A stretch of DNA of 64,000 bases from Dipteris shenzhenensis. Taxonomy: Eukaryota; Polypodiophyta; Polypodiopsida; Gleicheniales. The position numbers and the translations under genes were made by a program. The notes beneath the pieces are model-generated. The model saw nothing but the letters and a program-made list of their open reading frames with translations, ran no database searches and had not been told where the DNA came from. The stretch lies in the NCBI GenBank assembly GCA_047967505.1, contig CM106538.1. One strand, written 5' to 3'. Below are positions 45,013 to 57,160 of this stretch, one piece after another. The number at the start of each line of letters is the position of its first letter. Within the stretch, counting starts at the first letter, position 1.

Positions 45013-47232
45013 GATGTCTTCATCTTCAACAAGTAGCTCCAGTGAGGATGAATCCCTTCGTATCCACCATCGCGAAATGTGGTTGGAGCAAAAAGTCAAA
45101 TGTATGTGTGATCGATGTCGAGGAAACATGTATCGTGCATGCAGGATTACACTCAATCACATCTCAAAGTATGGAGAATGGGATGCAATTGTAAACATGG
45201 TAAGTGTTAAAGAGTTAAGGTTGATTGAGATACCTATGGGTGTTCATATGTTTGAGTTATGATCTCGTTTTAATTTAATATAGGATGTAGTGCCACACCC
45301 GCATATGTTGCCCTATGCTCGCCGCGAGGAGGCGAAGCATCGGCGATATGAGGTGGGATCTTCAAGAGGGACCGTTACGGATGCATGGAGTGATGGTGAT
45401 AGTAGCCCTCCGCCATTCCTTCATGAAGTCGTGGAGGAGGAGGTATTTGATGATATGGTGTAGGATTTATATGTCCATGATGATAGCATGGAGCAGGATG
45501 ATCTTTTTACTGCAGCATCGACTCCATTGTTTGAGGGGTGCACATTCTATATTCTACGTGCCTCCCTTGAGTTACTAAACTTGTAAACCATCTATGGATG
45601 GAGCAATCCAAGTTTGAATGCATTACTCAAGTAATCTTTAAAGTCTATTTTGCAAACATGGTGAATTATGCTAGTGGGTCAATTACTCGAATGCTTTTCC
45701 TCATTTATGGTCTTCACGTGCAAGCTATTGTGTAAAATGCTTCCAAGGGAGAATAAATTACCGACCTCAAGAGATATGGCAAGGCAACATGTGACCTCTC
45801 TTGAAGGATTAGATTACAAGCACATCCATGCATGTGTCAATGATTGTGTTTTGTTTCGTGGACTACATAAGGATGCAAGAGAGTGCCCTACTTGTGGAGA
45901 GGCAAGATATAGAGCAGATCTCAAAACTTTGGATGTGCCTCGTAAGGTTCTGCGACATTTTCCCATAATCCCTCGCATCCAACATATGTTCAAGTGCAAA
46001 TCCATTGCAGAGCTCATGTCATGGCATTCCTCCCATCGATCAACCAATGGCAAGTGGAGAACTCCCGCAGACTCTCCTACGTGGAAGCATATTGAAGACA
46101 CATGGCCAAGCTTCAAGGAAGAACCTAGGAGCTTGAGACTTGGATTGGGTATGGACGGTGTGAACCTATTTGGTCTCAAAAACACCTCTTACAGTGTATG
46201 GCCAGTGATATTGGTGAATTATAATCTTCCACCCTCTATGGCTATTAAGAAAGGACATGTTATGCTGTCCCTTCTAATTCTAGAGAAACATAAAGTCAAA
46301 AATCTTGATGTTTATTTGGAGCCTTTGATTGATGAGCTAGAGATACTTTGGAGAGGTATCGAGGTGCATGATGTGAGCAGGCCTCCCTCGTCATGAGACT
46401 TTAACTGCAAAGTAGTCTTGATGTGGATGATGCATGACTTCTTAGGCTATGGCGAGTGTTTAGGTAAGCATTGCAATTCTAATTATGAATAGGCAAAGGA
46501 TGTGGCACCCTAAACCCACCTTCAACTCTTAATTGCATCTATTGTTCAGGTCTCACTACATCGGGTTACAATGCATGTCCTATTTGCGGTCCTTCACTAG
46601 TTGCCTCATAGGCAGACGCATTGAATAAGGTCATCTATGAGAATCACCATCGATTTCTCCCACCTGATCATCCTAGATATGTTGCCCCTTGGAATGAAGT
46701 CCTCCCACAATCACTCACCGCGGGAGATTGGATGAGAATTTGGGACGGTTCCACGATGACTCCACCACTTAGCATGAGTCGGTAAGGGTTTGTAACTATT
46801 GTGTGCTATATTGGCTGGAAATAAAGATTGCCCACTAACACTTTATTTTGTTTAGATACTCCATCTTTTATCGGTTACCATATTGGTCCCACCTCAAGAT
46901 CAATCACCTACTTGATCCCATGCATATCTTCAAGAATGTGGCACATTTAAATGGGACACGAGATTTCGTAGGCATAAGGGAGGATCTACGTTCCACAAGG
47001 AGGATGCATGAAGCTTGGCCACAAGAGAGACCAAATGGGCGTGTTTTTTTACCCGGTGCACCGTGGAGGTTATCAAAGCTAGCGATGGCGGAGGTGAAGC
47101 ATGCTATTACTACAATTTGTACTCCCACTGGATGCATGAGGTGTATGAAGGGAGCCTTTACAAAGAGCAAGAAAAGAGGTATAGAGCAATTATATGGCTT
47201 GAAATCTCATGATTGGCACAAGATGCTCCAAG
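45013..47232 (+). pseudogene. CACTA transposase, TNP2-like (Transposase_21)
   Basis: The first exon (45013-45193) starts MSSSSTSSSSEDES and ends at donor ATG|GTAAGT. Acceptor TATAG at about 45283 leads to an acidic exon, with stops from 45461. The TNP2 core is 45770-46396: YKHIHACVNDCVLFRGLH, CPTCGEARY (zinc-like Cys), PRIQHMFKCKSIAELMSWHS, LRLGLGMDGVNLF and WPVILVNYNLPPSMAIKKGH. The acidic catalytic Asp sits in LGMDGVN. Further exons give AGDWMRIWDGS (46720-46760), HLKINHLLDPMHIFKNV (46890-46950) and YGLKSHDWHKMLQ before another GTAAGT at 47231. It would cut and reinsert CACTA DNA; stops and frameshifts kill it. Confidence 0.9.
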
Positions 47233-47299
47233 TAAGTATTTTATGTGCATAATATCTTTTTCCTTTCAAATTTGTGAGTGAATAATTATAAGCAACTAA

Positions 47300-47822
47300 T
47301 CAACCACCTCCTCGTGGGTTCAGTTCATACTACCTACTAGCATTTCATGTAGTGCATTGAAGGACATGAAAGATTGTATTTACAAGATGGGTGAGCTTGT
47401 GAGGTACTTTACATGATACAAAATATGATGCGTATGAATGCTCCATGCAAAGTGTTCATATTGCTAATATGGTGTACTTTTTCATTTCTAGGTATGTGAG
47501 CTCAAAGGAAATAGATCCCACCATGCTTGAGAATGCTCGAGTTATGTCAGTGGAGGTGGTTTGTTTAGTGGAGGAGACATTTCCACGTTCTATTCTCACA
47601 AGCCAACTATATCTTATAGTGCATTTGGTGAATGAGATTGCTATATGCAGTACTATACATGCACGATGGTTGTTCTTCCTCGAGCACTTCATGAAGACCT
47701 TGAAGGGCTTCGTGAGACAAAATGCAATACCCGAAGGTAGCATGGCCGAGGGTTGGTTGGTACAAGAGTCACTTGTATATATTTCTGAGTTTCTTGTTGA
47801 TGTGGATAGCTCTCTCCCATGA
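47300..47822 (+). pseudogene. CACTA DUF4218 region
   Basis: The frame 47445-47822 reads VSVEVVCLVEETFPRSIL-like sequence (MSVEVVCLVEETFPRSIL), LYLIVHLVNEIAIC, WLFFLEHFMKTLKGFVRQNA and PEGSMAEGWLVQESL. This is the DUF4218 pattern (LE..FPPSFFD...HL..E, then Y..KLK..V.N.A.PEGSIAE) normally fused behind TNP2. Its role in transposition is not established. Confidence 0.85.
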
Positions 47823-47849
47823 CTATGGAGAGATGATGAAGACCTAAGG

Positions 47850-49041
47850 ATGACCTCTATTGTGCCTCAAGGGAAAGGATGCAGCAAAGTAATAGACACA
47901 GAGTTGCATAATAGTATCAATCTCTATTGCATGCTTAATAGTGATGTGATGAAAAGGTGGGTGACAAGATATGAGGGTGTAAAGGCAAGAAGACAAGAAG
48001 AAAGGGCCCTCTTTCGTACACACCACGGATCTCGTGTGCCATACCCTTAGTATCTAAGAGCACTTCCAAAGGATATTCATGTGGATTGGCTACTTGATGA
48101 AATGGAGAATGCAGAGAAAGATGAGGGGATGCATATCACAATGGAAGAATGGGAATATGCTAGGGGATGCATGAGTAAGGTCGGTATATAGAATGTTATG
48201 CATAAGTTAGGAGCTTTCAATAATTTAGATTTCTTATTTAATTGATTTTTTTCTTGGTGTAGTGCACTATGTTCAATGCTATATGGTGTGAGGGCAAGCA
48301 TTTTCAAACACAACGGATTGATGATAAGAGAAACACACAAGATTGCGGCGTCATTGCTAGCTTTGAGGGAGCCAATGGAGCCATGGATGATTATTGTGGC
48401 ATAATCCAAGATATTATTAAGCTTGACTTTTGATGCTTCTTTGTGTATGTTTTGGATGTAAAGTGGTTTAAGGACATGGTGGAAAGAGGCCCTAATGCAA
48501 CAATCAAACGCCATGCAAGTGGCTTTGTAACTATTGACTCCACAAAGTTTTGGCAAAGTAGGAAGGACACACTAGTACTACCGCAACAATGTGAACAGGT
48601 ACTGTGCACACATATAAAAATACTCACTTTTAAATATTTGATGCAAGGAAAATAACATGATTGTATTTGTGTTTGAATTAGGTTGTCTATCAACCAATGG
48701 TGTATAATAATAGATGGTGGCATGTCATACCTATTATGCCACGTTCCAAAGTGATGTATAATACATTTACTAATATGGAGCGTATGGAGGATGATCATGG
48801 CCATGGACATGATGATGACTGTGATACGAGAGAGGAGGATGATCATGAGATAGGAGATATAGATATTGAGGCCATCACCCATGAGGACAAGCCTACCATT
48901 GGTGATCATGATTTTGATGAGCACATGAGTAGCACAAGTAGTAGTGGGTTGAATGTATTTGTAGATCTAAACACTTGTTTGGATTTTGAAGTAGATAGTT
49001 TGGCAAGGGTTGATCTCATTGAGGATGAGATTGAACCGTAG
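47850..49041 (+). pseudogene. CACTA C-terminal (DUF4216-like) region and acidic tail
   Basis: Pieces are MKRWVTRYEGVKARRQEERA (47950-48010), WLLDEMENAEKDE, GKHFQTQRIDDKRNTQDCGV (48290-48350, the R..D..R.TQ..GV signature of plant CACTA C-termini), VKWFKDMVERGPN and VVYQPMVYNNRWWHVIPIMP (48680-48740). The end is an Asp/Glu/His-rich tail to 49041. Exon-like breaks (e.g. donor CAG|GTACTG at about 48598, acceptor TTAG at about 48681) suggest the original gene was spliced. Confidence 0.75.
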
Positions 49042-49229
49042 CCCATCTTTGATATTGGCAAAACTATTTTACATATTGTCTCATTCTCCTCACCTCACTT
49101 AATTCTTGTATATGTGGGCTTGCAAAAAAAACATTGACGTTTTTGTTAAAATTATGTGCTTTGGTAATCATGGGCAATGTTTGGAAAGCAATGATGTACA
49201 CCAAAATCTCACTTTCTATATTCTCTATT

Positions 49230-49500
49230 TTGCATCTAAATACGCGTTAAATATGCATCTAATTCTCAGTGTAAACGTGCTAATAGATGCACTAATACAC
49301 GCGTAAATAGATGCACTGATAAATGCAATGTTAGATAGGCCTATATTTTCTCAGTGTAAACGCGCAAATAGATGTGTTAATACATGCACAAATAGACGAG
49401 CTGTTAGATGCACGATTAGACGCGCCTGTAATTTCTCTATTCAAGCAACATCTATGGACGTGCCCGCTATTTTGTGCGTCTACCAAGTGCGTTTATAGTT
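49230..49500. repeat. CACTA right subterminal repeats
   Basis: AAATAGATGCACTAATACAC-type words recur about every 25-40 bp with ACGCG cores (49240, 49290, 49350, 49410). They resemble the left cluster in opposite orientation. Confidence 0.65.
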
Positions 49501-49531
49501 GCTTTGTGTTGTTGTGTCTGCACCTATTGTA

Positions 49532-49906
49532 GGAATTCTATACTCGTACCAAGATGTGATAAGAGTCTTAGATGCAGTCGCAGGTGCAAGTGCAAGTGCA
49601 GATATATGGCACTATGGCTTGAACTTTGCACCAACTAGAAGAGTCGGTGGTGTAAGCTTCTCAGTGACTTTTAAGGATGCAACTCTAGAGGGTAATGCGT
49701 TCTGGCTATTCAAACCCTTGTGTTAGTCGACTTGCAAGTCTTTACGATATCTATTAACATTTGCCGACCAGTTTTCTCCTATCCCACTATAGGTCCAACT
49801 CGAAAGTCCAAAAAAACTATTGCTACTATAATCTTAAAAGAACTAGGAATCGGTGAAGGGTACGATGCCAAATTATTCGAAAGCTTCCAGGCCATTGTCC
49901 ACAGGT
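49532..49906 (+). pseudogene. Two exon-like coding segments, family unknown
   Basis: Segment A (about 49533-49723) follows an acceptor-like CTATTGTAG and codes about 64 residues without a stop: ILYSYQDVIRVLDAV, ADIWHYGLNFAPTRRVGGVS and FSVTFKDATLEGNAFWLFKP. Segment B (49793-49905) follows a pyrimidine-rich stretch ending CACTATAG, codes GPTRKSKKTIATIILKELGI and LFESFQAIVHR, and ends at a good donor (CACAG|GTTAGT). The composition and splice signals look like real exons of a host gene, perhaps a fragment captured or stranded beside the CACTA element. I do not recognise the protein. Confidence 0.4.
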
Positions 49907-50209
49907 TAGTATCAATTTGATTCTGAGTTGGAATTCAAAGATATCAACTCAATATGCAACACCTTTTCTAAGGTTATTTAGCGACGGTGTGTGACTTGTA
50001 ATGCATTGCTATGGAGTGCTGTACTCGATCCACACCCCGTAAGGTGAGGTATTTCTATATGTTTTATTTGCGATTTGTAACGCATCTTTTATTACTATGC
50101 ATCATCTTTTGTCCTTCAGCTCCTAAAAGGCTGGCACATTTTGCATATATGGAAAGGATTTGCATTACAAAACTCGGGATTTATGTTTTTTTCTGTGTTG
50201 AAACTTGAG

Positions 50210-52530
50210 AAGTAAGAACTAACCAAAAATTTTCACACAATTGGCATCAATTCGAATCTTAGTGTGGTTGTGGGAATAAAGATGCCATTACCATAAAAAT
50301 CCAACAAAAGAAATGTCGAAATTATCATGTCTTCACTATATGATGAGCATGGATTACTCTTGCAAAAAAAATTTGATGTGGGTGTACCCAATTATATTAA
50401 GTGTATGGAATGATTTTCTTGTTTTGGGTTAAATGGGTCAAAAGAGTCCCTTAGGCAAGGACATGTAGTAAGACCAAAATATCATTTATTGGTGAGTTGA
50501 TCTATTTATGAAATCCAAGTCTTTCGTAGTACAAAGAGCTTCCTTTTGCCTAATACGTGACAATCATGTCATATTCTAGATCATAACTATTTCCTTAATC
50601 TTTAGGTTAGCCCTTTTAAAACCCCCCACACTAATAGCATAGATGTCATAGATGTATGTGCCAACATCTTGGTTCCTATTTAGCTAAAGATATAATGTTT
50701 TTATGCTCGGGAATATGGAACCCTTGAACATGATTTGATTTTGCCATTTAGTTCTATGTAGAAAAAACTATAAACTCTTATTGGCCCTTCACAATTATAC
50801 AAATCCCTTTAATGGGCTTCACTCAACCTTGTAAGGTTTCTCCTCATTTACCTCACCTCCAAATCATCCCTAGAATAGAACTTTGCTCTTGTTTTCTTTT
50901 GGTTAAAGACTTTGAATCTAGCTAGATCTCGATGGTTTTATTCACACATTTTCATCTTCCACCTTTAGCAAATGTGATCTACCACCTCACCTTGCATCCC
51001 CATACAAAATCGCAAGAAAATTGTGCACCAATGGTGAATGACTCATTTCTACTTAGCATTACTAAAACTAGAACTAAAATGAGATTTAGATCTTACAATG
51101 CAATAATCTAGGGATTTTGATTTCATTATTTTATGTATTTAACAGAATAAGATTTTGAATTCTATTAGCTTGGTATGTGCATAAAGAGTGCAACCAATAA
51201 CTTGTCATGAGCCAATTTAATGATTTTTCTTTCTTTTCTTGTATATTATTTCTAAAGCGCATCAATGATGGTTTACTCTTTCCTTCTTAAAAAGAGAGCC
51301 ATCAACCAATATCATGAGAAAGTATGACCATTTTTTGGTTTATGAAATGATTTAGCCTTTAACTTCTTTGCCTATTCTAAGGAGTAAGATAGCATGGAGA
51401 CCAAAAATAAAATGAGCTTTAGATATTATTGTGCACGAATCTATGGTTTTCGGTTTCATTCCTTTATGTATTTGTTAGAGTAATATTTCAAGTTTTATTA
51501 GCTTGGTATGTGTATAGGGAGTTCAACCAATGACTACTTTTTATCTTATCTTACTTTCTTTTCTTAAATATTATTTCTAATATAAGGAAAAGAATCAATA
51601 TCGCACCTCCTTGTAATAGTGATCGATGGAGGTAGGAGGGCTTATAATTACTATAAGATTGAAAGAAATATGGTGGAGAATTCACAAAAATTAGAGTACA
51701 TGATGTATTAGGAAATATACTTACAAATCCCATAAAATCGAGATAGGTTTCATGCCTTAGATCTCGCAAACTTTTCTCCATTTATGACACATTTTCTTGT
51801 TTGCCCATATGAATCCGATCTATTTTAATAGTTAAGCAAAGTATTTATTTAATCACTTTTTAATTGTCTTTTTATCCATGTGATTGATTGCTTATCTTCA
51901 TTTTTAAATGAAGATTTTTTCTCAAATAGAAGATTTTCCTTGAGGCTCAAGAGATCATAGCCTTGCAATATAATATAGCATTTTAATATTTTGATTTTCT
52001 TTTAATCTCTCATTAGGGTAGAAATGGGGTCTTGAAAGGGCCTCATAAGGAATGGAATAGGAAGGATTAGTGGGCAATGCAACCCCTTACAGGTAGGGTT
52101 TTGAGAAGGCCACTAGTGGTTACACACTACCCAACCCTAAAAAGACACCACTAATTAGCCATTTCACTACTCATCATTAGAGCTACTTTCTCCCCTTGCT
52201 CTAAGTCCTCACTAGAATCATCATTGTCTTTAGGTTTGACATAGGAAGGGTTCTCCTCTAACCCATTCTCATCATCACACCGCACCCCTTGCATCACTTC
52301 TCTCCATGTATTCTAACCATTATTCATGAACGTTACTATCGGTCTTGCTACACATCAACGACACAAAAGCTACATGTAACGTATTTAGGTCCTTCACCTC
52401 TTCCCTCAACCATTGGAGCCGGTTAGTCATACCCTTATTGTATACATTCACTCCTACAACTTCACCCTTGATGTTTTCTTGTCGACATTTAGCATGTGCG
52501 GATGCCAAAACCTTGGTATTATGCATGGGC
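50210..52530. other. AT-rich intergenic sequence
   Basis: 2.3 kb without a credible gene. Two passages (about 51060-51200 and 51400-51545) are diverged copies of each other (AAAATGAG[AC]TTTAGAT, GGGATTTTGATTTCATT against ATGGTTTTCGGTTTCATT, AGCTTGGTATGTG), so an old duplication of some 140 bp is present. Confidence 0.6.
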
Positions 52531-52549
52531 AAGTTTTCTATTAGTGTTG

Positions 52550-52569
52550 GTGTCAGTGTATACTGACAC
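52550..52569. repeat. Short palindrome GTGTCAGT-N4-ACTGACAC
   Basis: Eight-base arms around GTAT form a near-perfect inverted repeat 180 bp before the tandem array. It may be the remains of a transposon end or terminator-like hairpin; the role is unknown. Confidence 0.7.
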
Positions 52570-52750
52570 TAAATATTATAAGTATCACAATGACCTTGCC
52601 ACCTGGTAATGTCCACGTGTCATCCATGCCACCTGGCCACACCCACATGTCGACCATGGGAATGGCTACACTCCCCATCATCTAGCGCTTCTTCATTAGG
52701 TGCAGTCTATTCTTGGGTTTCCATGCAATCTATCGTGCATGGAGCCACTA

Positions 52751-55700
52751 CCAAATTTTGACCCACTTGTTAAGTAGTGGATGAGTGCATTTGATCTGGC
52801 AGTCATGTTGACGCAGATTTCAGCTAGTCATCTTCTTCTTTGAGCCTTTGCGTTCTTTGATCTGTGTGTGTGTGTGTGTTCATTCTGCACATCTCTCTCT
52901 CTCTTCGCTTGAGTAGTTGTTACGTCAATTGGTAGAGATGCATGGAAGCTGAAGGAGAAAATCAGGGTTAGCAAACACACATAGTCACTTCCGATGTAAT
53001 CAGAAATTTACTTTAAGAACTTGGTTAATCTAACATGCAAGATGGCACATCTGTCTTCTCAATGAATATCCAATTTGGGGCATGATTCTTGCATTCGCCC
53101 AAAATCTTATACGGGTGCTACAGAAGACGACATTTACCTTTGGCTAGATTGTTTGTTACCACCAATGTTCTAACGAACAAAAGGTGCATGAGATTATACA
53201 ATCCTTTCAAGGCCTAGAAGTGGTGTAGTATCATCAACTTGATGAGCAACAAGCTTTCTTGGAAGCATTTGGTTCTAGCTCTCACAACGACGTTCGGGAA
53301 CACATACAATTTCAAAGGTGCTCTTACTCAACTTCATGAACTCAAACACTGCCCACGGAAAGCATCTCCCAATTTTGGGTAAATTTTACACATTTACTAA
53401 ATTTAAGAGTTGATCCAAAAATGGGTGAGGATTTAGGCTATTTTTTCTGTGACCCCGACTTGATGCTAATGTATCACAATATACACAAAACCAAGTCCTA
53501 AGTCAAGTAATGAAGCTTTGGTAATTGCACAACGGATCAAATTTGCTAAAAGCAAGAATACCAGTAGGGAACCAACACTTCCTCCTTTGCTACCAAATCT
53601 ACACCAATGGAATGAAATTGACTTTAGAACCACCAGCTCATCCTCTGACCACATTTGTCATTGAAGCAATGTTCAGAAGTAAGATGATACTTATTCTCGT
53701 CGATTCAAGAACTTATTTATGCTCTTCTCATCACCCTGTCATTTTAGATGCAAAAATTCACCAAATTTTGACCCACTTGTTAAGTAGTGGATGAGTGCAT
53801 TTGATCTGGCAGTCATGTTGACGCAGATTTCAGCTAGTCATCTTCTTCTTTGAGCCTTTGCATTCTCTGATCTCTGTGTGTGTGTGTGTGTGTGTGTTCA
53901 TTCTGCACATCTCTCTCTCTCTTCGCTTGAGTAGTTGTTACGTCAATTGGTAGAGATGCATGGAAGCTGAAGGAGAAAATCAGGGTTAGCAAACACACAT
54001 AGTCACTTCCGATGTAATCACAAATTTACTTTAAGAACTTGGTTAATCTAACATGCAAGATGGCACATCTGTATTCTCAACGAATATCCAATTTGGGGCA
54101 TGATTCTTGCATTCGCCCAAAATCTTATATGGGTGCTACAGAAGACGACATTTACCTTTGGCTAGATTGTTTGTTACCACCAATGTTCTAACGAACAAAA
54201 GGTGCATGAGATTATACAATCCTTTCAAGGCCTAGAAGTGGTGTAGTATCATCAACTTGATGAGCAACTAGCTTTCTTGGAAGCATTTGGTTCTAGCTCT
54301 CACAACGACGTTCGGGAACACAGACAATTTCAAAGGTGCTCTTACTCAACTTCATGAACTCAAACACTGCCCACGGAAAGCATCTCCCAATTTTGGGTAA
54401 ATTTTACACATTTACTAAATTTAAGAGTTGATCCAAAAATGGGTGAGGATTTAGGCTATTTTTTCTCTGACCCCGACTTGATGCTAATGTATCACAATAT
54501 ACACAAAACCAAGTCCTAAGTCAAGTAATGAAGCTTTGGCAATTGCACAACGGATCAAATTTGCTAAAAGAAAGAATACCAGTAGGGCACCAACACTTCC
54601 TCCTTTGCTACCAAATCTACACCAATGGAATGAAATTGACTTTAGAACCACCAGCTCATCCTCTGACCACATTTGTCATTGAAGCAATGTTCAGAAGTAA
54701 GATGATACTTATTCTCGTCGATTCAAGAACTTATTTATGCTCTTCTCATCACCCTGTCATTTTAGATGCAAAAATTCACCAAATTTTGACCCACTTGTTA
54801 AGTAGTGGATGAGTGCATTTGATCTGGCAGTCATGTTGACGCAGATTTCAGCTAGTCATCTTCTTCTTTGAGCCTTTGCATTCTCTGATCTCTGTGTGTG
54901 TGTGTGTGTGTGTGTTCATTCTGCACATCTCTCTCTCTCTTCGCTTGAGTAGTTGTTACGTCAATTGGTAGAGATGCATGGAAGCTGAAGGAGAAAATCA
55001 GGGTTAGCAAACACACATAGTCACTTCCGATGTAATCACAAATTTACTTTAAGAACTTGGTTAATCTAACATGCAAGATGGCACATCTGTATTCTCAACG
55101 AATATCCAATTTGGGGCATGATTCTTGCATTCGCCCAAAATCTTATATGGGTGCTACAGAAGACGACATTTACCTTTGGCTAGATTGTTTGTTACCACCA
55201 ATGTTCTAACGAACAAAAGGTGCATGAGATTATACAATCCTTTCAAGGCCTAGAAGTGGTGTAGTATCATCAACTTGATGAGCAACTAGCTTTCTTGGAA
55301 GCATTTGGTTCTAGTTCTCACAACGACGTTCGGGAACACAGACAATTTCAAAGGTGCTCTTACTCAACTTCATGAACTCAAACACTGCCCACGGAAAGCA
55401 TCTCCCAATTTTGGGTAAATTTTACACATTTACTAAATTTAAGAGTTGATCCAAAAATGGGTGAGGATTTAGGCTATTTTTTCTCTGACCCCGACTTGAT
55501 GCTAATGTATCACAATATACACAAAACCAAGTCCTAAGTCAAGTAATGAAGCTTTGGCAATTGCACAACGGATCAAATTTGCTAAAAGAAAGAATACCAG
55601 TAGGGCACCAACACTTCCTCCTTTGCTACCAAATCTACACCAATGGAAATTGCAAACATTTCAGCATTCCTCATTTCAGCAAAACAAACCTCGATTTCAA

Positions 55701-56030
55701 ACCAATCGACCAAACTTGCCTGCTGATCAAGATCCTCAAGGAAGAGCAAGATGTTTTCTCTACAAAACAAATATGGACACATTTGAAAATATTGTCACTT
55801 CATGTGTAAAGTTTCCAAATGGCACAAACTTTTGATTCTAGCAACTTAGTGTCAGGAAGAGACCACTTGGATTCGTCAAGGGGAAATTGACTTTAGAACC
55901 ACTAGCTCATCCTCTGACCACATTTGTCATTGAAGCAATGTTCAGAAGTAAGATGATACTTATTCTCGTCGATTCAAGAACTTATTTATGCTCTTCTCAT
56001 CACCCTGTCATTTTAGATGCAAAAATTCCT
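52751..56030 (+). repeat. Three-copy tandem array, unit about 1.01-1.02 kb, of gypsy gag-protease sequence
   Basis: Units start at 52751, 53761 and 54779 with CCAAATTTTGACCCACTTGT. Units 1 and 2 are almost identical to each other (a few substitutions; a longer TG microsatellite in unit 2). Unit 3 matches for about 870 bp. It then carries about 240 bp more (55648-55885) between two copies of GAAATTG; units 1 and 2 have a deletion exactly between these words. Unit 3 therefore has the fuller version, and the deletion preceded at least one amplification step. Confidence 0.95.
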
Positions 56031-56190
56031 ATATATATATTGCTGACCAATCGTATTATATTTGGTGACAATCAGACCAAATCTTCTACTGGTGCACTCT
56101 TAGCAATTCAACTATCTAATTCTCTTTACAAAGTCCCGACTACCATGTTGCCACCACAAATTTTTCCTTTAACCCTAGGCTGGAATGGCT
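55290..56190 (+). pseudogene. gypsy gag C-terminus and protease remnant (unit 3)
   Basis: Frames in the fuller unit read EALAIAQRIKFAKRKN (55548-55595, the end of gag before the zinc knuckle), a Gln/Asn/Pro-rich linker (FQQNKPRFQTNRPN) and RCFLYKT, where a knuckle would start but the Cys pattern is lost. At 55887-55990 it reads EAMFRSKMILILVDSRTYLC, the protease pattern [LV]VDSG with Gly changed to Arg. It is a gag-protease junction of a gypsy family different from the intron-11 element. All three units carry the same protease defect. Confidence 0.6.
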
Positions 56191-56520
56191 AGGGATGAGC
56201 ATTTTCTGAGAAAAATCTTCCAAGCATTCGAGCAAAGGAAAAAAAAAAGCTTCCAACTATGTAAAAAAATGGCAAAAATAGATCGAATGGCAAAAATACA
56301 GTTTCACTTAGAATATGCAAAGTATTATAGCAATGACTATTTTATACACAAATATTTACATGAATCTTTGGTAATGGTGAGTAACATAATGGGATGGCTT
56401 TTGAAGAAACCCACATGTAGAGTAGACTTCTCTATAAAAATTCCCTTATGATCCTTCTTACATTCATTGAAGCAAGCCATCAAGTTAGTTTCACCAATGA
56501 AACCCCTTTGAAGTAGCTCT

Positions 56521-56554
56521 TCCAAGGTAGTTTCGTTGGCAAAACTACCTTGGA
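56521..56554. repeat. Perfect hairpin, 13-bp arms, 8-bp loop
   Basis: TCCAAGGTAGTTT at 56521-56533 is the exact reverse complement of AAACTACCTTGGA at 56542-56554. It could be the core of a small MITE or foldback element, or chance. Confidence 0.85.
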
Positions 56555-56639
56555 CAACACTTTTAAAAGTGGCATAACTTTCACATCCAATGTCCAAATA
56601 CAGTCATTCAGCCACTCAAATTGATCAAAAAACCCCATT

Positions 56640-57160
56640 TGAGCACATTTATGGAGTTATATTTTGGAAAATGCTGCATATATAGTATTAAATATTACAT
56701 GTATTTATGAGAGTGATATATAAGCCCAAGCTAATACTTATTTATAATAATTTAAACTTCTTTAGAAACATATCCATAAATACCTTGTTATTTATGCTAT
56801 TAAAACACTAGAAAGATCTTGTCATGTTGATATAAATGTGTTTAATAAGTAATTATATATGCATAATATTATTATATTGAGAGTGATTATTAGGGATGTT
56901 TCTTAAAGGAATTATTTATCAATACTTTTTTTAGGTAATAACAGGGGCATAAAGGATGTCTATGAATAAGAAGTTCTATGTTATGTAAAATTGAATGAGT
57001 GACAATTCTGTATATTTTTATAGAAAGGGATCTAGTTCTAGTGAAAATAAAAGTGTAAAAACCATGTTTCCTGAAGAAATATAAATTTTTAAGTCTCTTG
57101 AAAAACACGCTCGGATAAACTTGCTCATAGGTTTTTGCTCATAAAATTGACGCATCCTGA
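56640..57160. other. AT-rich sequence, nothing recognised
   Basis: Strongly AT-rich, without ORFs of interest. The minus frame that follows (57549-57166) has no stop for 127 residues but no family pattern. Confidence 0.6.

Larger units (their letters stand above)
44629..49500 (+). mobile_element. CACTA (En/Spm-type) DNA transposon, degraded
   Basis: A CACTA pentamer at 44629-44633 interrupts the gypsy integrase frame and fits a left end. Near both ends lie short repeats of the form TAGACG[CT]GC / AATAGATGCA (44740-44960 and 49230-49490), as in the subterminal regions of CACTA elements, where the transposase binds. Between them are a TNP2-like transposase, a DUF4218 region and a DUF4216-like C-terminus, the usual plant order. 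I could not find a clean TAGTG right end, so that boundary is approximate. Confidence 0.85.

Noticed and set aside
48077-48924. Minus-strand ORFs of 159 and 177 residues
   Set aside because: Antisense shadows of the CACTA C-terminal region, whose plus strand carries recognisable motifs.
52861-52880. TG microsatellites in the tandem array as separate features
   Set aside because: They are part of each array unit and only vary in length; already covered by the array entry.
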